Assembly (NCBI RefSeq): GCF_000331305.1
Contig: NZ_KB217478.1
Location: 2,091,679 to 2,155,678, forward strand
Source: Calothrix sp. PCC 7103
GTDB taxonomy: Bacteria; Cyanobacteriota; Cyanobacteriia; Cyanobacteriales; Nostocaceae
Direction of reading: 5' to 3'
DNA: 64,000 bases
Positions 18,272-28,895 of the stretch are shown piece by piece. The notes beneath the pieces are model-generated. The model was not told the origin of the DNA, did no database searches, and saw only the letters and a program-made list of their open reading frames with translations. How positions within the stretch are numbered: the stretch's first letter is position 1; each line of letters begins with the position of its first letter. Position numbers and translations under genes: made by a program.

Positions 18272-20893
18272 ATGAAAAGCGATACGGCAGTTGAATTGTT
18301 ACGCCGCTACAAGGAATATGGTGAGTCGATACTTCAGTGTTTGAACCTGGTTGCAGAAAATCCTCCTCCTACGCAAGCTTGGGTACAAACAACTATAAGT
18401 GAATCAATTCAAACCTTTCAGCACTACGCTCAAAAAACGATTGAAATTTCTTCTTCTCCTGTCAAAATTGGCATTATGGGAGAATTTAGCAGTGGTAAAA
18501 CTCTTTTACTGGGTAGTTTGATTGGATATGCAGATGCTTTACCTGTAAGTGAAACTCCCACTACTGGTAACGTGACGGCAATTCACTTAATGCAACAGCA
18601 GGGTTTGCAAACTACTAAGGTTGGTCACTTTACTGTGCAGTATTTATCGCACGAAGGTGTGCGTGAGTGCTTACGGTTTATGCTCAAAGAAGTTGAGCTA
18701 CGCGCGCAAGCAGCAAAGTTACCTCCGGCGCCAATTGCGACATTACGTTCTTTACAACCCACTACCTTTATTGATGCTAAAAGTATCCTGACATGGTGTG
18801 AGTTGGCGTGGAATCAAACACAAAGTTTAGAGCTACGGTGTTTACTGCGCGAGCTAGTTATCTTTGTACGAACTTATACTTTATATGGAACAGATATTTG
18901 TGGCAGAGTTTATCAAGTTGACCAATTAATAGCGAAAAAGGGGTTACGACTCGTCGAACCTCCGATGAATATTTTGGAACTTGAGTTTGAGCGCATACCT
19001 ACTCCTTATAAACGTTGGAATAATTTACAGGCGCCTAATTCCGAAGATTTGCAACACACATTTTCCCTGATTAGTCGAATTGATGTAACCGTTGAGTTAT
19101 CGCGTGAAATTTGGGATTTATCGGGTTTACAGGGTACAAACGAGTTTATCTTACTCGATTTTCCAGGATTAGGCGCCGCTGATTCTAGTGTTCGTGATAC
19201 TTTTTTGTCTTTACGCGAACTAGCTGAAGTGCAAACGATATTGCTGTTACTCAATGGTAGATATCCAGGAGGCGCCACTGCGGCAAAAATTCGTAGTATG
19301 TTGGAACGTAATAAAGGTGAAGACCTCAAAGACCGCATTATTGTTGGGGTGGGACGGTTTAATCAGTTGCCAATGAGTCCTAGCGATGAGCGTGCATTAG
19401 ATATATTAGTGCAGCAAGTTTCTGAACCTGGAGATAATGACGCGATATTTTCGGTGTTTAACGAACCACTAAATGAAGAAGTTGTATTAGAACAATTACC
19501 GATTTTGCAATTGATTGTTGCGAGTGCGAGTAATTTAACGACAGAGAAGAAAAATATTGTTTTGTTGTCACAGCTACATGGTTTGAATAAGTTGGCTGAA
19601 ATTTCACGGTTGGTACAAGTTTGTTCACCTGAGTTTTTACCAGATTTAGAGATACCTAATAAATTAGAGGAATTACGTGCGCGCGATAAGTGGCAGCAGT
19701 TGAGTGAGTTATTACCAGCTTCTAGTACACTTTCTAAACAACTTAGTCATTATATTGATGATGGTGGAATTAGTCGCTTACGTTCTTTACTTAAAGAACA
19801 TGTGTCAGTTCACGGAATGAAGCAGTTACTCGAAGATGTGCAGCGAACTGCTCAAGTGTTGCGGAGTGAACAGGTGAAGTTAGAAAATACATTACAGGAA
19901 GTTGCAGCATACATGCCTGTTGTAGAAAATCCGGCATTTTTGACGTTAAGACAAGCGGTAGAAACTTTGGTAGGTGTTTATAGGCAATTTCAAGAAGATT
20001 TAGATAGGCAACCTATTTTAACCAACCGTAGCGGTGTTTCAGTTAGCGATATTGTTAAGGATGAACTGACGAACAAGATATTTTTTGATTGGAGCGAGTG
20101 GACTTTGTTATTAGACCGTACTAAAAACGGTATTATCTCGCTTGATAAGGGTGAAAGATTTTTTGAGGAAGATGAGTTTGATGACTCAATACCTACAACA
20201 TCAGAAGATTTTTATCCAGCGTTTGTCCAGACTCTTCGCGAAATGCAAGCTTTTGCTCACGACCGCATTACAGAAGCTGTTCTTGATTTGTTTGGTAAAA
20301 TTTCTCGCAATGTCGAACTTGAACGCAGTAAAATCAACTCGATTATTCTTCCAGAAATGGAGCAGTATATTCTGCATAATTATGGTAATAAACAAGCTCG
20401 TCTTTACCGGAATTTACTTAGAGCAATTGAGCCTGTAAGTAAGTGGCAAAAGTTAATTATTGAACGCAGTGCTTTATCTGGTAGCATTACACCAATTCAA
20501 GCAGATGCTTTATTTCCTTTGGCACAAAGAGATAGCAAGCACAATCAATGTCAAATTTTTGACTGGAGTCCACAGAAATCGTATCCAGTTACACCACGAC
20601 CGTTTAATCATCAAATTGCTGTTTTAAGGTTACGCGATGAAATTACTACGAGTTCGGGTTTGCATTTAATTCAGTATGTTAGTCAGTTAACCAAACAGGT
20701 TAAATCTTCATTCACGGTTGCCACTAAAGAAATTGTTGATAGCTTACAAGATTTACTCAAGTCTAAAAATGAGCCGTTACTCAGGTATATTGCATCTGCT
20801 GAAGAACGAAGTAACCGTGAAGGTAGGGCGCCACAACCACCTTGGTTAGAAGCACTTTCGCAAATTGTCGCCATAAGTTATCCAGAAGAATAA
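18272..20893 (+). CDS. Dynamin-like large GTPase (SrfC-like), first gene of a three-gene set
   Basis: This 873-residue protein has a P-loop GEFSSGKT at residues 70-77, a switch-I-like threonine block PTTGNVTAI (about 95-103), and a G3 motif DFPGLG at 296-301. After the GTPase region comes a long, mostly helical part with coiled-coil tendency (residues about 480-873), as in dynamin-family proteins. No transmembrane helix is seen. Bacterial dynamins remodel membranes; here a partner role with the next gene is likely because the two are only 3 bp apart. The pairing resembles SrfC (P-loop) and SrfB (Hsp70-like) of proteobacteria. Several GGCGCC sites suggest long residence in this genome. Confidence 0.8.
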   Translation: MKSDTAVELLRRYKEYGESILQCLNLVAENPPPTQAWVQTTISESIQTFQHYAQKTIEISSSPVKIGIMGEFSSGKTLLLGSLIGYADALPVSETPTTGNVTAIHLMQQQGLQTTKVGHFTVQYLSHEGVRECLRFMLKEVELRAQAAKLPPAPIATLRSLQPTTFIDAKSILTWCELAWNQTQSLELRCLLRELVIFVRTYTLYGTDICGRVYQVDQLIAKKGLRLVEPPMNILELEFERIPTPYKRWNNLQAPNSEDLQHTFSLISRIDVTVELSREIWDLSGLQGTNEFILLDFPGLGAADSSVRDTFLSLRELAEVQTILLLLNGRYPGGATAAKIRSMLERNKGEDLKDRIIVGVGRFNQLPMSPSDERALDILVQQVSEPGDNDAIFSVFNEPLNEEVVLEQLPILQLIVASASNLTTEKKNIVLLSQLHGLNKLAEISRLVQVCSPEFLPDLEIPNKLEELRARDKWQQLSELLPASSTLSKQLSHYIDDGGISRLRSLLKEHVSVHGMKQLLEDVQRTAQVLRSEQVKLENTLQEVAAYMPVVENPAFLTLRQAVETLVGVYRQFQEDLDRQPILTNRSGVSVSDIVKDELTNKIFFDWSEWTLLLDRTKNGIISLDKGERFFEEDEFDDSIPTTSEDFYPAFVQTLREMQAFAHDRITEAVLDLFGKISRNVELERSKINSIILPEMEQYILHNYGNKQARLYRNLLRAIEPVSKWQKLIIERSALSGSITPIQADALFPLAQRDSKHNQCQIFDWSPQKSYPVTPRPFNHQIAVLRLRDEITTSSGLHLIQYVSQLTKQVKSSFTVATKEIVDSLQDLLKSKNEPLLRYIASAEERSNREGRAPQPPWLEALSQIVAISYPEE

Positions 20894-20896
20894 TCG

Positions 20897-23800
20897 ATGA
20901 GTATCAAAATTGAGCTTTTAAATCGCTATCAATTACGTGCAAAGACACAGGACTTACTTGTTTTACCTGTTATCGAAATCAAACCTGCTGACGGCGCCAA
21001 TATTCCCTTTGTATCTCGAATTAATATCACAGTTGGCGGAGTTCCAGAAGATTTAGCTATTGCAATTCAATCGGCGTATAAAAGTGTCGCTTTTAGCACT
21101 AATAAACTACTAAAACTATCTACTCCACAGCGATTAAAACAAGCTAATTGTAACTGGTATCAATCCTTACCTGCTGGGGTAAATTGTACAATGCTTGTGA
21201 CAGTTGAATATTTTGAATCGGATGCTGAAAGTAATCCGATTTTGAATGTAATGAAAAAAACAACGGCAGAGTGTAATATTTGGACTTTTGCCGCTGAATC
21301 CTCACGTTTTGTGCAAATGACTGCAAAATTAATTCCACCCGAACCAATGCCTATTAAGTCACATCTTACCTACCCTGGTTGGTTTGCAATTGACTTTGGT
21401 ACTTCAAATTCAACTGTGACGCTATATGACCCTAAAGTTATTGTTACTCCCGATACTTTACCTATTGAGCAAGAAACAAAACTGCGTGAACGTATTGCAT
21501 CTTGGTTAAACAAGCGTCCTGTTGAAGAAGCTACTACCTCTAGTCGCGGCGCCTGGGATGTAGAATGGCAGAAGTTTCTTTCTGAATTAGGTAAAGATTA
21601 TCCTTGTACCAATGCTGCAAATCGCTACAACTTTGGTGAGTTATTAATTCAAGGTGTAAATAGCATACAGTTACTAGAAGTAATTCGCCAAATCGAAATC
21701 TGTTTAGGTAAGCGGATGGATTGGTTTCGTCGTGCAGCTAGTAAACATCTTAATTTGATATATCATGAGGTATTTCGAGTACCTGCGTTAGAGTGGCAAA
21801 GTTTAATACCAGTAGAACTCGATAAAAATCGCCGTTCTACAGAAATACCAAGCGAGTTAGAAGTTATTAGCTTGCATAAAGTCGCGACATCAGAAAAAGA
21901 TGCTGAAGTTAAAGTTATTCTAGGTGAACAAGCCAAACAGCATCGTTTAGATGCGATAAAAAGAGGTGAGGAAGATATTGAAGGAAGATTTTTACATTCA
22001 CCTAAACGCTACTTTGGGCAAGATAGACCATGTAAAATTTCGCTCGATGGTGAAGTTGAAACAATACCTATTAATACTTTGTTGCAGTCAGCATATGCAC
22101 ACCTAATTGATTTAATTGAAAAATATCGCACCTCAAATGTAGGTAAATGTTCAGAGGGTAAATTTTACCGTGCGGTTGTGACGTATCCAACGATTGCATC
22201 ACCGTTTGTAAGACGCGAAATTGAGAGTTTGGTACAAAAGCTTGATATTGCTGATGTACAAATGGCTTATGATGAAGCCGTATCCGTCGCTATTTTCTTT
22301 TTATGGAGAGAGTTTAGCGGTGATTTGAATGTAGGAATTGAGTCGTTTAAAAGTCGTTGCCGTTATGACAACGAGAAATGGTGGCAAAACGTATTGGTGT
22401 TAGATATTGGTGGGGGAACAACCGATTTAGCGTTAATTAGATTAACTTTGGAAGAAATTAACCCGTTTGAACCGGGAGAAGATAGAGGTGACGGAGGTCG
22501 ATATTATAAGTTGACGCCAAAGTTATTGGGGTCATCGGGACATTTACAGTTAGGTGGGGAATTAATAACATTACGATTATTTTTGCTGTTAAAAGCTGCG
22601 GTTGCGGATTGTTTATTGAGTGCTGTCGCTGATGACCGCATGGGTAAAGATATTTTAAAGATACAACCAGAAGAGTTGAGCGATAGATTTTTAGAAAGCG
22701 GTAAATTTCATCCAGGTTCACTGCTTGCGTGTGTAGATAAAGAAATTCGCGAAGACGAAGCTTACAAAGAAGCGCTTAATGCTGCTGAGAGAGTTATTCC
22801 GACAAGGTGGAAAAATTCACCTTCACGCGCTCAAAGTTTTTACAGTTTGTGGGAACATGCAGAAGATGCAAAATTAACGCTAGGGCAAAAGCGTCACAAA
22901 GATGCACCCGAACCAATGTACATTCTCGACGGACAAAAAATTGCTGAACTGCTCGCGCAAAATGATATTAAGCTACCAAGTGCGCTGATAGATAGTTTGA
23001 GCGTAACTCTTACAGTAGAACAATTTGAGAAAGCAACGGCGCCTGTAGTTAAGGAAGCTGTAGCTATTGCTCAGGGTTTGGTGGAAAATGCCCTCTCCCA
23101 TAAATCTGGAACATCCCATCAATACCACGAGAAACCAAATTACAATCACTACTTAGAGCAAGTCGATTGGTTGATTCTTTCTGGTAAAACATGCAATTTA
23201 GATTTAGTCACACGTGAACTATATAGAGTATTTAGCCAGTCTGACTATTTTATATGGAACGAAGAACGAGTTACTTTTGAACCTGAGTATACCAAATTAG
23301 CCACATCCGCAGGCGCCTGTTTTGCCGAAAAGCTGCGTCAACTTGGATTTGCACCGAAAGAATCTAAAGAACTATTGCGAAAAGGCGCCAATCAGTTATA
23401 TGTAGATGTAAAAAATCTATTTTACTTTTTACCTTGTTCGTTTACACGCGAAGTAATAGGCGCCAGTCCAGAACCGATATTTAACGCAGGACAGGAACTA
23501 TACCAACTTCAACCCAAAGAAGGTATAGCTAAATTCCGTAGTGGTTGGCAGGGAATGCAGTTAACGAATAATATTATTCGTCAAGACTTTGAAAATATTA
23601 AACCCCAACTTTGGGGTAGTTATAACGGCGATGCACTGCGTAGACAGCTTGATATTAGTGAAGATGATTTTAAGAATCATATCAAAATCCAATTTGAAAT
23701 TAATCAGAAACTAGAAATTGATTTATTACTATGTCGCGGTACACCACATTACTTTATCTCAAGCAACATCCCATATATAGATGCAGCTAAAGCCATTAAT

Positions 23801-24295
23801 ATTCCAATTATGGTGACAGATGACGGTAAAGTAGCGGGTGATATAGCGGTAAACATCATCGAATCAGCAAATGTCTTAAAAACCGACGCTCACACATTAT
23901 TATTCTCAGGAGAAAAAGATTATAGTAACCTAATGGAAATCTTCCGCGATGAAGAAAACACAACATCAGAATTTACTGGACTGATAGCAGAACTACCACC
24001 CTTCCCAATTAGCGGTAAACACACATTTTACTTTCAATACCACAACCCAAAATCCAAACAATGGGAATTAATTGGTGAACTACCCCAACCGCAAGTCAGT
24101 AGCGAATTCCCATGCAGGTATTATGTATCACTCACATCCAAAGGAATATTAAGAGTTCACGCCTTTGAAATTCCTTACTGGACATCAAATAGCTCTGAAT
24201 GCCTACTCCAAGAAGGATGTGTCTTTCGCGACGCACTCCAACCTCAACCTAACGACATAGAAGCAAAACGCGACCCTTTCTCTGGAGAACACTAA
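20897..24295 (+). CDS. SrfB-like / Hsp70-actin-superfamily ATPase (1132 aa)
   Basis: The actin/Hsp70 fold is shown by phosphate-1 motif FAIDFGTSNSTVTLYD (D166) and phosphate-2 motif VLDIGGGTTDLALIRL (D503), plus an adenosine-like segment WLILSGKTCNLDLV near residue 760. The first 160 residues form a separate beta-rich domain and the last 250 are beta-rich with no named motif. The size and bipartite ATPase fit the SrfB family of very large Hsp70-like proteins. It is 3 bp downstream of the GTPase gene, so translational coupling is likely. Whether it acts as a chaperone, filament or defence ATPase cannot be told from sequence. Confidence 0.78.
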   Translation: MSIKIELLNRYQLRAKTQDLLVLPVIEIKPADGANIPFVSRINITVGGVPEDLAIAIQSAYKSVAFSTNKLLKLSTPQRLKQANCNWYQSLPAGVNCTMLVTVEYFESDAESNPILNVMKKTTAECNIWTFAAESSRFVQMTAKLIPPEPMPIKSHLTYPGWFAIDFGTSNSTVTLYDPKVIVTPDTLPIEQETKLRERIASWLNKRPVEEATTSSRGAWDVEWQKFLSELGKDYPCTNAANRYNFGELLIQGVNSIQLLEVIRQIEICLGKRMDWFRRAASKHLNLIYHEVFRVPALEWQSLIPVELDKNRRSTEIPSELEVISLHKVATSEKDAEVKVILGEQAKQHRLDAIKRGEEDIEGRFLHSPKRYFGQDRPCKISLDGEVETIPINTLLQSAYAHLIDLIEKYRTSNVGKCSEGKFYRAVVTYPTIASPFVRREIESLVQKLDIADVQMAYDEAVSVAIFFLWREFSGDLNVGIESFKSRCRYDNEKWWQNVLVLDIGGGTTDLALIRLTLEEINPFEPGEDRGDGGRYYKLTPKLLGSSGHLQLGGELITLRLFLLLKAAVADCLLSAVADDRMGKDILKIQPEELSDRFLESGKFHPGSLLACVDKEIREDEAYKEALNAAERVIPTRWKNSPSRAQSFYSLWEHAEDAKLTLGQKRHKDAPEPMYILDGQKIAELLAQNDIKLPSALIDSLSVTLTVEQFEKATAPVVKEAVAIAQGLVENALSHKSGTSHQYHEKPNYNHYLEQVDWLILSGKTCNLDLVTRELYRVFSQSDYFIWNEERVTFEPEYTKLATSAGACFAEKLRQLGFAPKESKELLRKGANQLYVDVKNLFYFLPCSFTREVIGASPEPIFNAGQELYQLQPKEGIAKFRSGWQGMQLTNNIIRQDFENIKPQLWGSYNGDALRRQLDISEDDFKNHIKIQFEINQKLEIDLLLCRGTPHYFISSNIPYIDAAKAINIPIMVTDDGKVAGDIAVNIIESANVLKTDAHTLLFSGEKDYSNLMEIFRDEENTTSEFTGLIAELPPFPISGKHTFYFQYHNPKSKQWELIGELPQPQVSSEFPCRYYVSLTSKGILRVHAFEIPYWTSNSSECLLQEGCVFRDALQPQPNDIEAKRDPFSGEH

Positions 24296-24324
24296 TCAAT
24301 TTGTAAAAATTAAATTTTATGTAA

Positions 24325-24450
24325 TAAACCGCAAAGACGCAAAGAGCGCAAAGGAAGAAGAGAAGAATTAAAAAGTAGTAAAATAGTAATTATAAATTAT
24401 TTCTGAACTTTTTCTTTCTTTGCGTCCTTTGCGTCCTTTGCGGTTCGTTT
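24325..24450. repeat. Large imperfect hairpin repeat (AACCGCAAAGACGCAAAG family)
   Basis: The left arm AACCGCAAAGACGCAAAG is matched by the right arm CTTTGCGTCCTTTGCGGTT about 80 bp later. It lies between the Hsp70-like gene and the third gene and may weaken read-through. This type of repeat is common in filamentous cyanobacteria. Confidence 0.7.
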
Positions 24451-24626
24451 CATACTTTCACCCTTACCAAGGTTTTTGGACTGAAACTAAAAATTCAAAA
24501 AGTTATTTTTTAGATGTCCGTTTACGAATAGTCTGAATGGTTATATTTATAAACATATAATTTTTTAATAATTCTAATTATAGTTTTGAGCTTAACGTGC
24601 TTTTTAGGCGCCGGAGAGGGTTTATT

Positions 24627-25724
24627 ATGGAAAATCTTAGTAAATTATTGACACTTGAAGAATCACAGCTTGCTTGGGTACTGCGTTTGGGACTACATGG
24701 TTTGCGAAGTCAGTTGCAGCAAGCACTTGAATCTGTGGATTCTGATTTGGGTAGTAATGCTTGTCAAGCACTTGTTGAAGAACTTGATGTGCTTTTAGGG
24801 TCAGAAGAAATTTTAAAACCAGAAGATGTGTTTGAGCAAAACGTAAATGAACTGAAGCTACAGCATATCGCTGATAAATTACTAGCTGACCGAGAGTTAT
24901 TGCAGTATATCGGGGAGTATGAGTTTAGTAGTACTTCGGATGCTGATTTGTGGAATGAAATTCAACGGTTGTTATTGCGAGTTCCAGAAAAACTTGCTGA
25001 TAGTTGGCGCCATCTTTCGTATACGCTTGCAGAAGAAGTTGGCGCCGTTTTAGACCATCGTGTGTATAGACAGCTACCATTTAATCGCTGTGAAATTATG
25101 TTCCCTGGTTTGACGGGAAGTATTAAATCAACGGGTTTATGCTTGTCTGACCGGGCGCCGATATCACAGCAACTAGTCAAAGAAGATACTAGTGAGGAGT
25201 TAGTATTTCTGGCTGGAGTTGTTTCGACTTGTATAAAGTTTATTAATATTGATACGTCACTGCATCATGCGCTTAAAAGTGTAGACCGCTTTGGAGTCAG
25301 GTCATTAAGTAGCGAAGACGAACGTTCTAAATATGTGACTATTTTGATTGAAAGGTTTCGTCGCGTTCAAAGTACTATTGATAATTCTGACCCTATTGTT
25401 GTACTACGCGCACGACTAGATTTAGATGAAGCTATTCACTCATTAGTATATTTACCACCATGTGACCGTTACTCATGGTGGGGCAAATTGCAACAAGAAA
25501 CACGTCGCACTCTTGATACTGTTGTTGAACGCGCGCGCAACGCTGGTTATCAAGTACTACTTCGTCCACTATGGGGTACTTATGCCGATGTATACACGTG
25601 GTCGAAAGACGACTTGCAACTTGATATTGGTGGAGTACCAGGAGAAGTTTCGGCGTGCTTGCGTGTTTATGCCAAAATTAACGACGAAGTATTACCGGGA
25701 CGAGTATTATTTCGTTCATCTTAA
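24627..25724 (+). CDS. Protein of unknown function, third gene after GTPase/ATPase pair (365 aa)
   Basis: The start is the ATG at 24627 because GGAGAGGG ends 6 nt upstream; a GTG at 24597 would add ten residues. The protein is soluble, helical for the first 120 residues and mixed afterwards, with GTYADVYTWSKDDLQLDIGG near the C-terminus. I recognise no motif. Same orientation and shared GGCGCC content suggest it works with the dynamin-like GTPase and Hsp70-like ATPase (possibly filling the SrfA slot), although a 331-bp gap with a hairpin separates them. Confidence 0.65.
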   Translation: MENLSKLLTLEESQLAWVLRLGLHGLRSQLQQALESVDSDLGSNACQALVEELDVLLGSEEILKPEDVFEQNVNELKLQHIADKLLADRELLQYIGEYEFSSTSDADLWNEIQRLLLRVPEKLADSWRHLSYTLAEEVGAVLDHRVYRQLPFNRCEIMFPGLTGSIKSTGLCLSDRAPISQQLVKEDTSEELVFLAGVVSTCIKFINIDTSLHHALKSVDRFGVRSLSSEDERSKYVTILIERFRRVQSTIDNSDPIVVLRARLDLDEAIHSLVYLPPCDRYSWWGKLQQETRRTLDTVVERARNAGYQVLLRPLWGTYADVYTWSKDDLQLDIGGVPGEVSACLRVYAKINDEVLPGRVLFRSS

Positions 25725-25744
25725 AAGTTTTTGGGTAAAGATTT

Positions 25745-26374
25745 TTAGACTTTGTTTCGCTGAATATCTCCTTTAATTTCTTCTAAATCGGTGTAGCAAT
25801 CAGCAACATTGATTAAACTATCGCTGGTCATTGATGCCAAGCTAACTACTTCGACTTGCACACCTTTGTAAGCAATCGAATTTACTGCATAGGCAAGGTC
25901 GCCATCACCACTAAGAAGTACAATAGTATCACAGTGTTTTGATAAGGTAATCATATCAACAGCTATTTCAACGTCAAGATTGGCTTTTTTAGAACCATCG
26001 GGAAATTGAATTAACTCTTTTGTAACTACACGATAACCATTACGACTCATCCACAGTAAGAAACCTTGCTGTTTATCGTTGGTGCTATCGCAAGCAGTAT
26101 AAAAATAAGCTCTAACTAATTGACGTTCTTTGGCTAGGCAACGCAACAATTTGGCATAATCAATTTCGAGATTGAGTTGCATTGCTGCATAAAATAAATT
26201 TGCACCATCGATGAAAATAGCAACGCGTCCTGCATCAAGCTGAAAACGTTCTCGCCTATCACGATGTGGCTGCGATGGTTTCACAACCTCAAGATTTGGT
26301 GCTTCATTTGACTGCTCAGATTCTAGTTTTAATCGCAATCGATTATTCATCTGAGGTCGTGGAAGTAGCTGCAT
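25745..26374 (-). CDS. NYN-domain (LabA/DUF88) putative ribonuclease
   Basis: In these 209 residues the NYN (PIN-like) fold spans about 48-200. Acidic residues that would bind metal are visible in VAIFIDGANLFYA, LDVEIAVDMITL and VLLSGDGDLAYAV. Such proteins are predicted endoribonucleases; LabA relatives influence circadian output in cyanobacteria. The N-terminal 45 residues are basic and low in order. It is convergent with the preceding three-gene set (20 bp between stops). Confidence 0.85.
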   Translation of the reverse strand: MQLLPRPQMNNRLRLKLESEQSNEAPNLEVVKPSQPHRDRRERFQLDAGRVAIFIDGANLFYAAMQLNLEIDYAKLLRCLAKERQLVRAYFYTACDSTNDKQQGFLLWMSRNGYRVVTKELIQFPDGSKKANLDVEIAVDMITLSKHCDTIVLLSGDGDLAYAVNSIAYKGVQVEVVSLASMTSDSLINVADCYTDLEEIKGDIQRNKV

Positions 26375-27097
26375 TCGGATACGACTCCTCAGTACTTGAG
26401 AAATATTAAAATGAACTGTTGTAAGTAGATGGGTATCAATAAACTAAAGTGTACTGTCAGTGGTTCACGCTTTTAAGCAAGAAGCACGGACTTACGAACT
26501 TATAGAGTTTTTGATATTTAAGAAAGCCCATGTACTTAAAAATGATTCGTGATTATTAAGGAATTATTGCTCATATATTGGGTAAATCAAATGGTAGATG
26601 AATAAAAGTTAAAATCCTGCTATTAAAGAAAAATTCAGTCAAGGGATGAAAATACCTTTAAAAACAGCTTTCCTCTGGCTTGTACTAGTTTTCCCAATTG
26701 GGACTAGGGCGCGAGTACCTATCTAAGTTAACATTCAAGTTCAATTACAACTACATATAGCAAATATGTCAGAATCAGCAGAATTCTGCCATGAATTGAG
26801 CTTTAGAAACCAAAAGTAGATATACACGTATGCCTGTAGAGGCTAGATTTTATTTTTTCTTTATTTTTTACAGTTTTTCAACTCTGAAAACCATTATTTT
26901 TAAAAAAGTTGACAATATGTTATATTTCTTAATATTTTGTGGTTTTAATTATTTAAATTGAGAACCGACATATACGCTATCTCGTTATCCTGACTCAAAA
27001 TAGATATTTAATATTTTTTTAAGATTTTAATTTTGCGATTGTGGAATGGGCATTTGTATTGTGGAATGGGCATCCTTGCCCGCTCCACAAGAGAAGG
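26375..27097. other. Long intergenic region between NYN gene and cysteine synthase
   Basis: These 723 bp of AT-rich DNA contain no supported gene. A dispersed hairpin (GTGGAATGGGCAT repeated, then GGGCATCCTTGCCCGCTCCACAAG) lies at 27040-27091, matching copies near 90, 56.14 and 57.82 kb. The remainder presumably carries the promoter of the NYN gene. Confidence 0.5.
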
Positions 27098-28057
27098 TTA
27101 ACTGACTGCGGCAGGTTCCAATGCTAAATCTTGGAACATAGGGGTGCTAAGGTAACGCTCACCAAAGGAAGGTTGAATTACCACAATTAGCTTTCCGGCA
27201 TTTTCGGGACGTTTGGCAACTTGTATTGCTGCACACAAGTTTGCTCCAGAAGAGACGCCTGATAGTAACCCTTCTTCGCGCGCTAGTCTTCGTCCGTAAG
27301 CCATTGAGTCTTCATCGCTAACGCAAATTACTTCATCAATTATGTCTGTACGAAGAACATCGGGTACAAAACCGGCGCCTATACCTTGAATTTTATGTGG
27401 TCCTGCATTTCCACCTGAAAGTACGGGACTATTTGCTGGTTCGACTGCGATGGCACGAAAACTTGGTTTGCGTTGTTTGATTACTTCTGCCACACCAGTT
27501 ATTGTGCCACCAGTTCCGACACCTGCCACTATAAAATCTGCTTTTCCTTCAGTGTCGTGCCAAATTTCTTCTGCGGTGGTTTTACGATGTACTTCGGGGT
27601 TTGCTGGGTTGCGAAATTGTTGCAACATATACGCATCGGGAGTTTTTGCGACTATTTCTTCTGCGCGTGCTATTGCTCCTCGCATTCCTTCGCTGCCCGG
27701 AGTTAACTCTAATGAGGCGCCATATGCACGCAGCATTGACCGACGCTCTAAGCTCATTGTTTCGGGCATCGTCAAAATTAATTTATAGCCGCGCGCTGCT
27801 GCCACCATTGCTAGAGCAATTCCTGTATTCCCAGATGTTGGTTCTACCAAGATAGTTTTGCCTGGTTGAATAAATCCCTGTTCTTCAGCAGCTTTTATCA
27901 TACTGGCGCCAATACGGTCTTTAACCGAAGCTGCGGGGTTCATTCCTTCGAGTTTGAGGACTATTGTGGCAACACATCCTTCGGAATAGGGAATTTTGTT
28001 GAGTTGAACTAGGGGAGTGCGTCCAATTAATTCTGTGACATCACGAGCAATCCGCAT
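27098..28057 (-). CDS. cysK: Cysteine synthase A (O-acetylserine sulfhydrylase)
   Basis: This 319-residue fold-type II PLP enzyme makes cysteine from O-acetylserine and sulfide. The PLP lysine is in [11 protein letters not shown] (about residue 45), the substrate loop in [12 protein letters not shown] and the phosphate-binding loop in [13 protein letters not shown]. The SGANLCAA segment near the end is typical. The length is normal. It stands alone; cysteine supply fits the Fe-S-rich neighbourhood, but no nif-specific evidence is present. Confidence 0.95.
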   Translation of the reverse strand: MRIARDVTELIGRTPLVQLNKIPYSEGCVATIVLKLEGMNPAASVKDRIGASMIKAAEEQGFIQPGKTILVEPTSGNTGIALAMVAAARGYKLILTMPETMSLERRSMLRAYGASLELTPGSEGMRGAIARAEEIVAKTPDAYMLQQFRNPANPEVHRKTTAEEIWHDTEGKADFIVAGVGTGGTITGVAEVIKQRKPSFRAIAVEPANSPVLSGGNAGPHKIQGIGAGFVPDVLRTDIIDEVICVSDEDSMAYGRRLAREEGLLSGVSSGANLCAAIQVAKRPENAGKLIVVIQPSFGERYLSTPMFQDLALEPAAVS

Positions 28058-28495
28058 TTATATAGCTCCTAAAATAATGAATTTACTACAACAGCTACTT
28101 AAATCTTCTTTCTTATACTTTTATCAAAATTTGAACAATTGTTCTGTTTATCTTAAGCATGACTTGCTTGGCGCCACACTTTGTATATCCCAGGTCTGAA
28201 TTAATAAGCCCAATCTAACAGGCGAGTACACAAGAATGCTAGTACCCTAGGTCGTAAAGTCTAGTCCCTTGTCCCGTAAATACTAGAACCCCTACCCTTA
28301 TAAATTATTATATTGCCTATTGTATATGGATTTGCACCCTGTCGGCGCCTGCGTAATAAATCTAATAAACTCAACCCGACTCGGTTTTTGAGTGGTGTTT
28401 TAGGGCAACTGATATAAACACTATAGGATTTACGCAGAGATTCCCCTCTACCCCCCCAAGCAATTGGGGGGGACTTCTTAACTAAATAAATTCAA
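28058..28495. other. Divergent intergenic region left of the small-gene cluster
   Basis: No gene is seen. It contains GGCGCC at about 28170 and 28343 and a hairpin CCCCCCAAGCAATTGGGGGGG at about 28450-28470, just upstream of the first small gene. Confidence 0.5.
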
Positions 28496-28891
28496 ATGAA
28501 AATGAAAGCCAAATTACTAAATGCTTTTACAGTTTGTTTGGTGACTTTAGCAATACTTTCTCCTGAGATAGCTGTATTTGGCATTGTTTGGCACCAACAT
28601 TTACACTTAGAAAAAACTAATTTATTTGTTAATAATACTAATTTTCAAGTCAAAGATGTTCAGATACTAGAAAAAGAATCTTTTTTAAAACCAAAGCAAC
28701 AAAATGAGTTTTTGTTTGTAGTTAACAAATATAAAATAATTTTTATCCTAGAATCATTATTAATATGTATTCCTGTAAGTATCGGCGTAAGCATTTTTGC
28801 TTATGAGAAATATCTTATCTACCGTGCTGAAGTTTACAGGAAACAGGTGGAAATATTAGAAAAAATGTGGCAAAAAAGTAACTACTGGTAA
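28496..28891 (+). CDS. Small membrane protein of unknown function (131 aa)
   Basis: It has two hydrophobic segments (about 8-30, AFTVCLVTLAILSPEIAVFG, and about 80-102, IIFILESLLICIPVSIGVSI) separated by a 50-residue presumably periplasmic loop, with a basic cytoplasmic tail. It is the first of three tightly spaced genes (5 bp to the next). The family is not recognised. Confidence 0.65.
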   Translation: MKMKAKLLNAFTVCLVTLAILSPEIAVFGIVWHQHLHLEKTNLFVNNTNFQVKDVQILEKESFLKPKQQNEFLFVVNKYKIIFILESLLICIPVSIGVSIFAYEKYLIYRAEVYRKQVEILEKMWQKSNYW

Positions 28892-28895
28892 ATTT

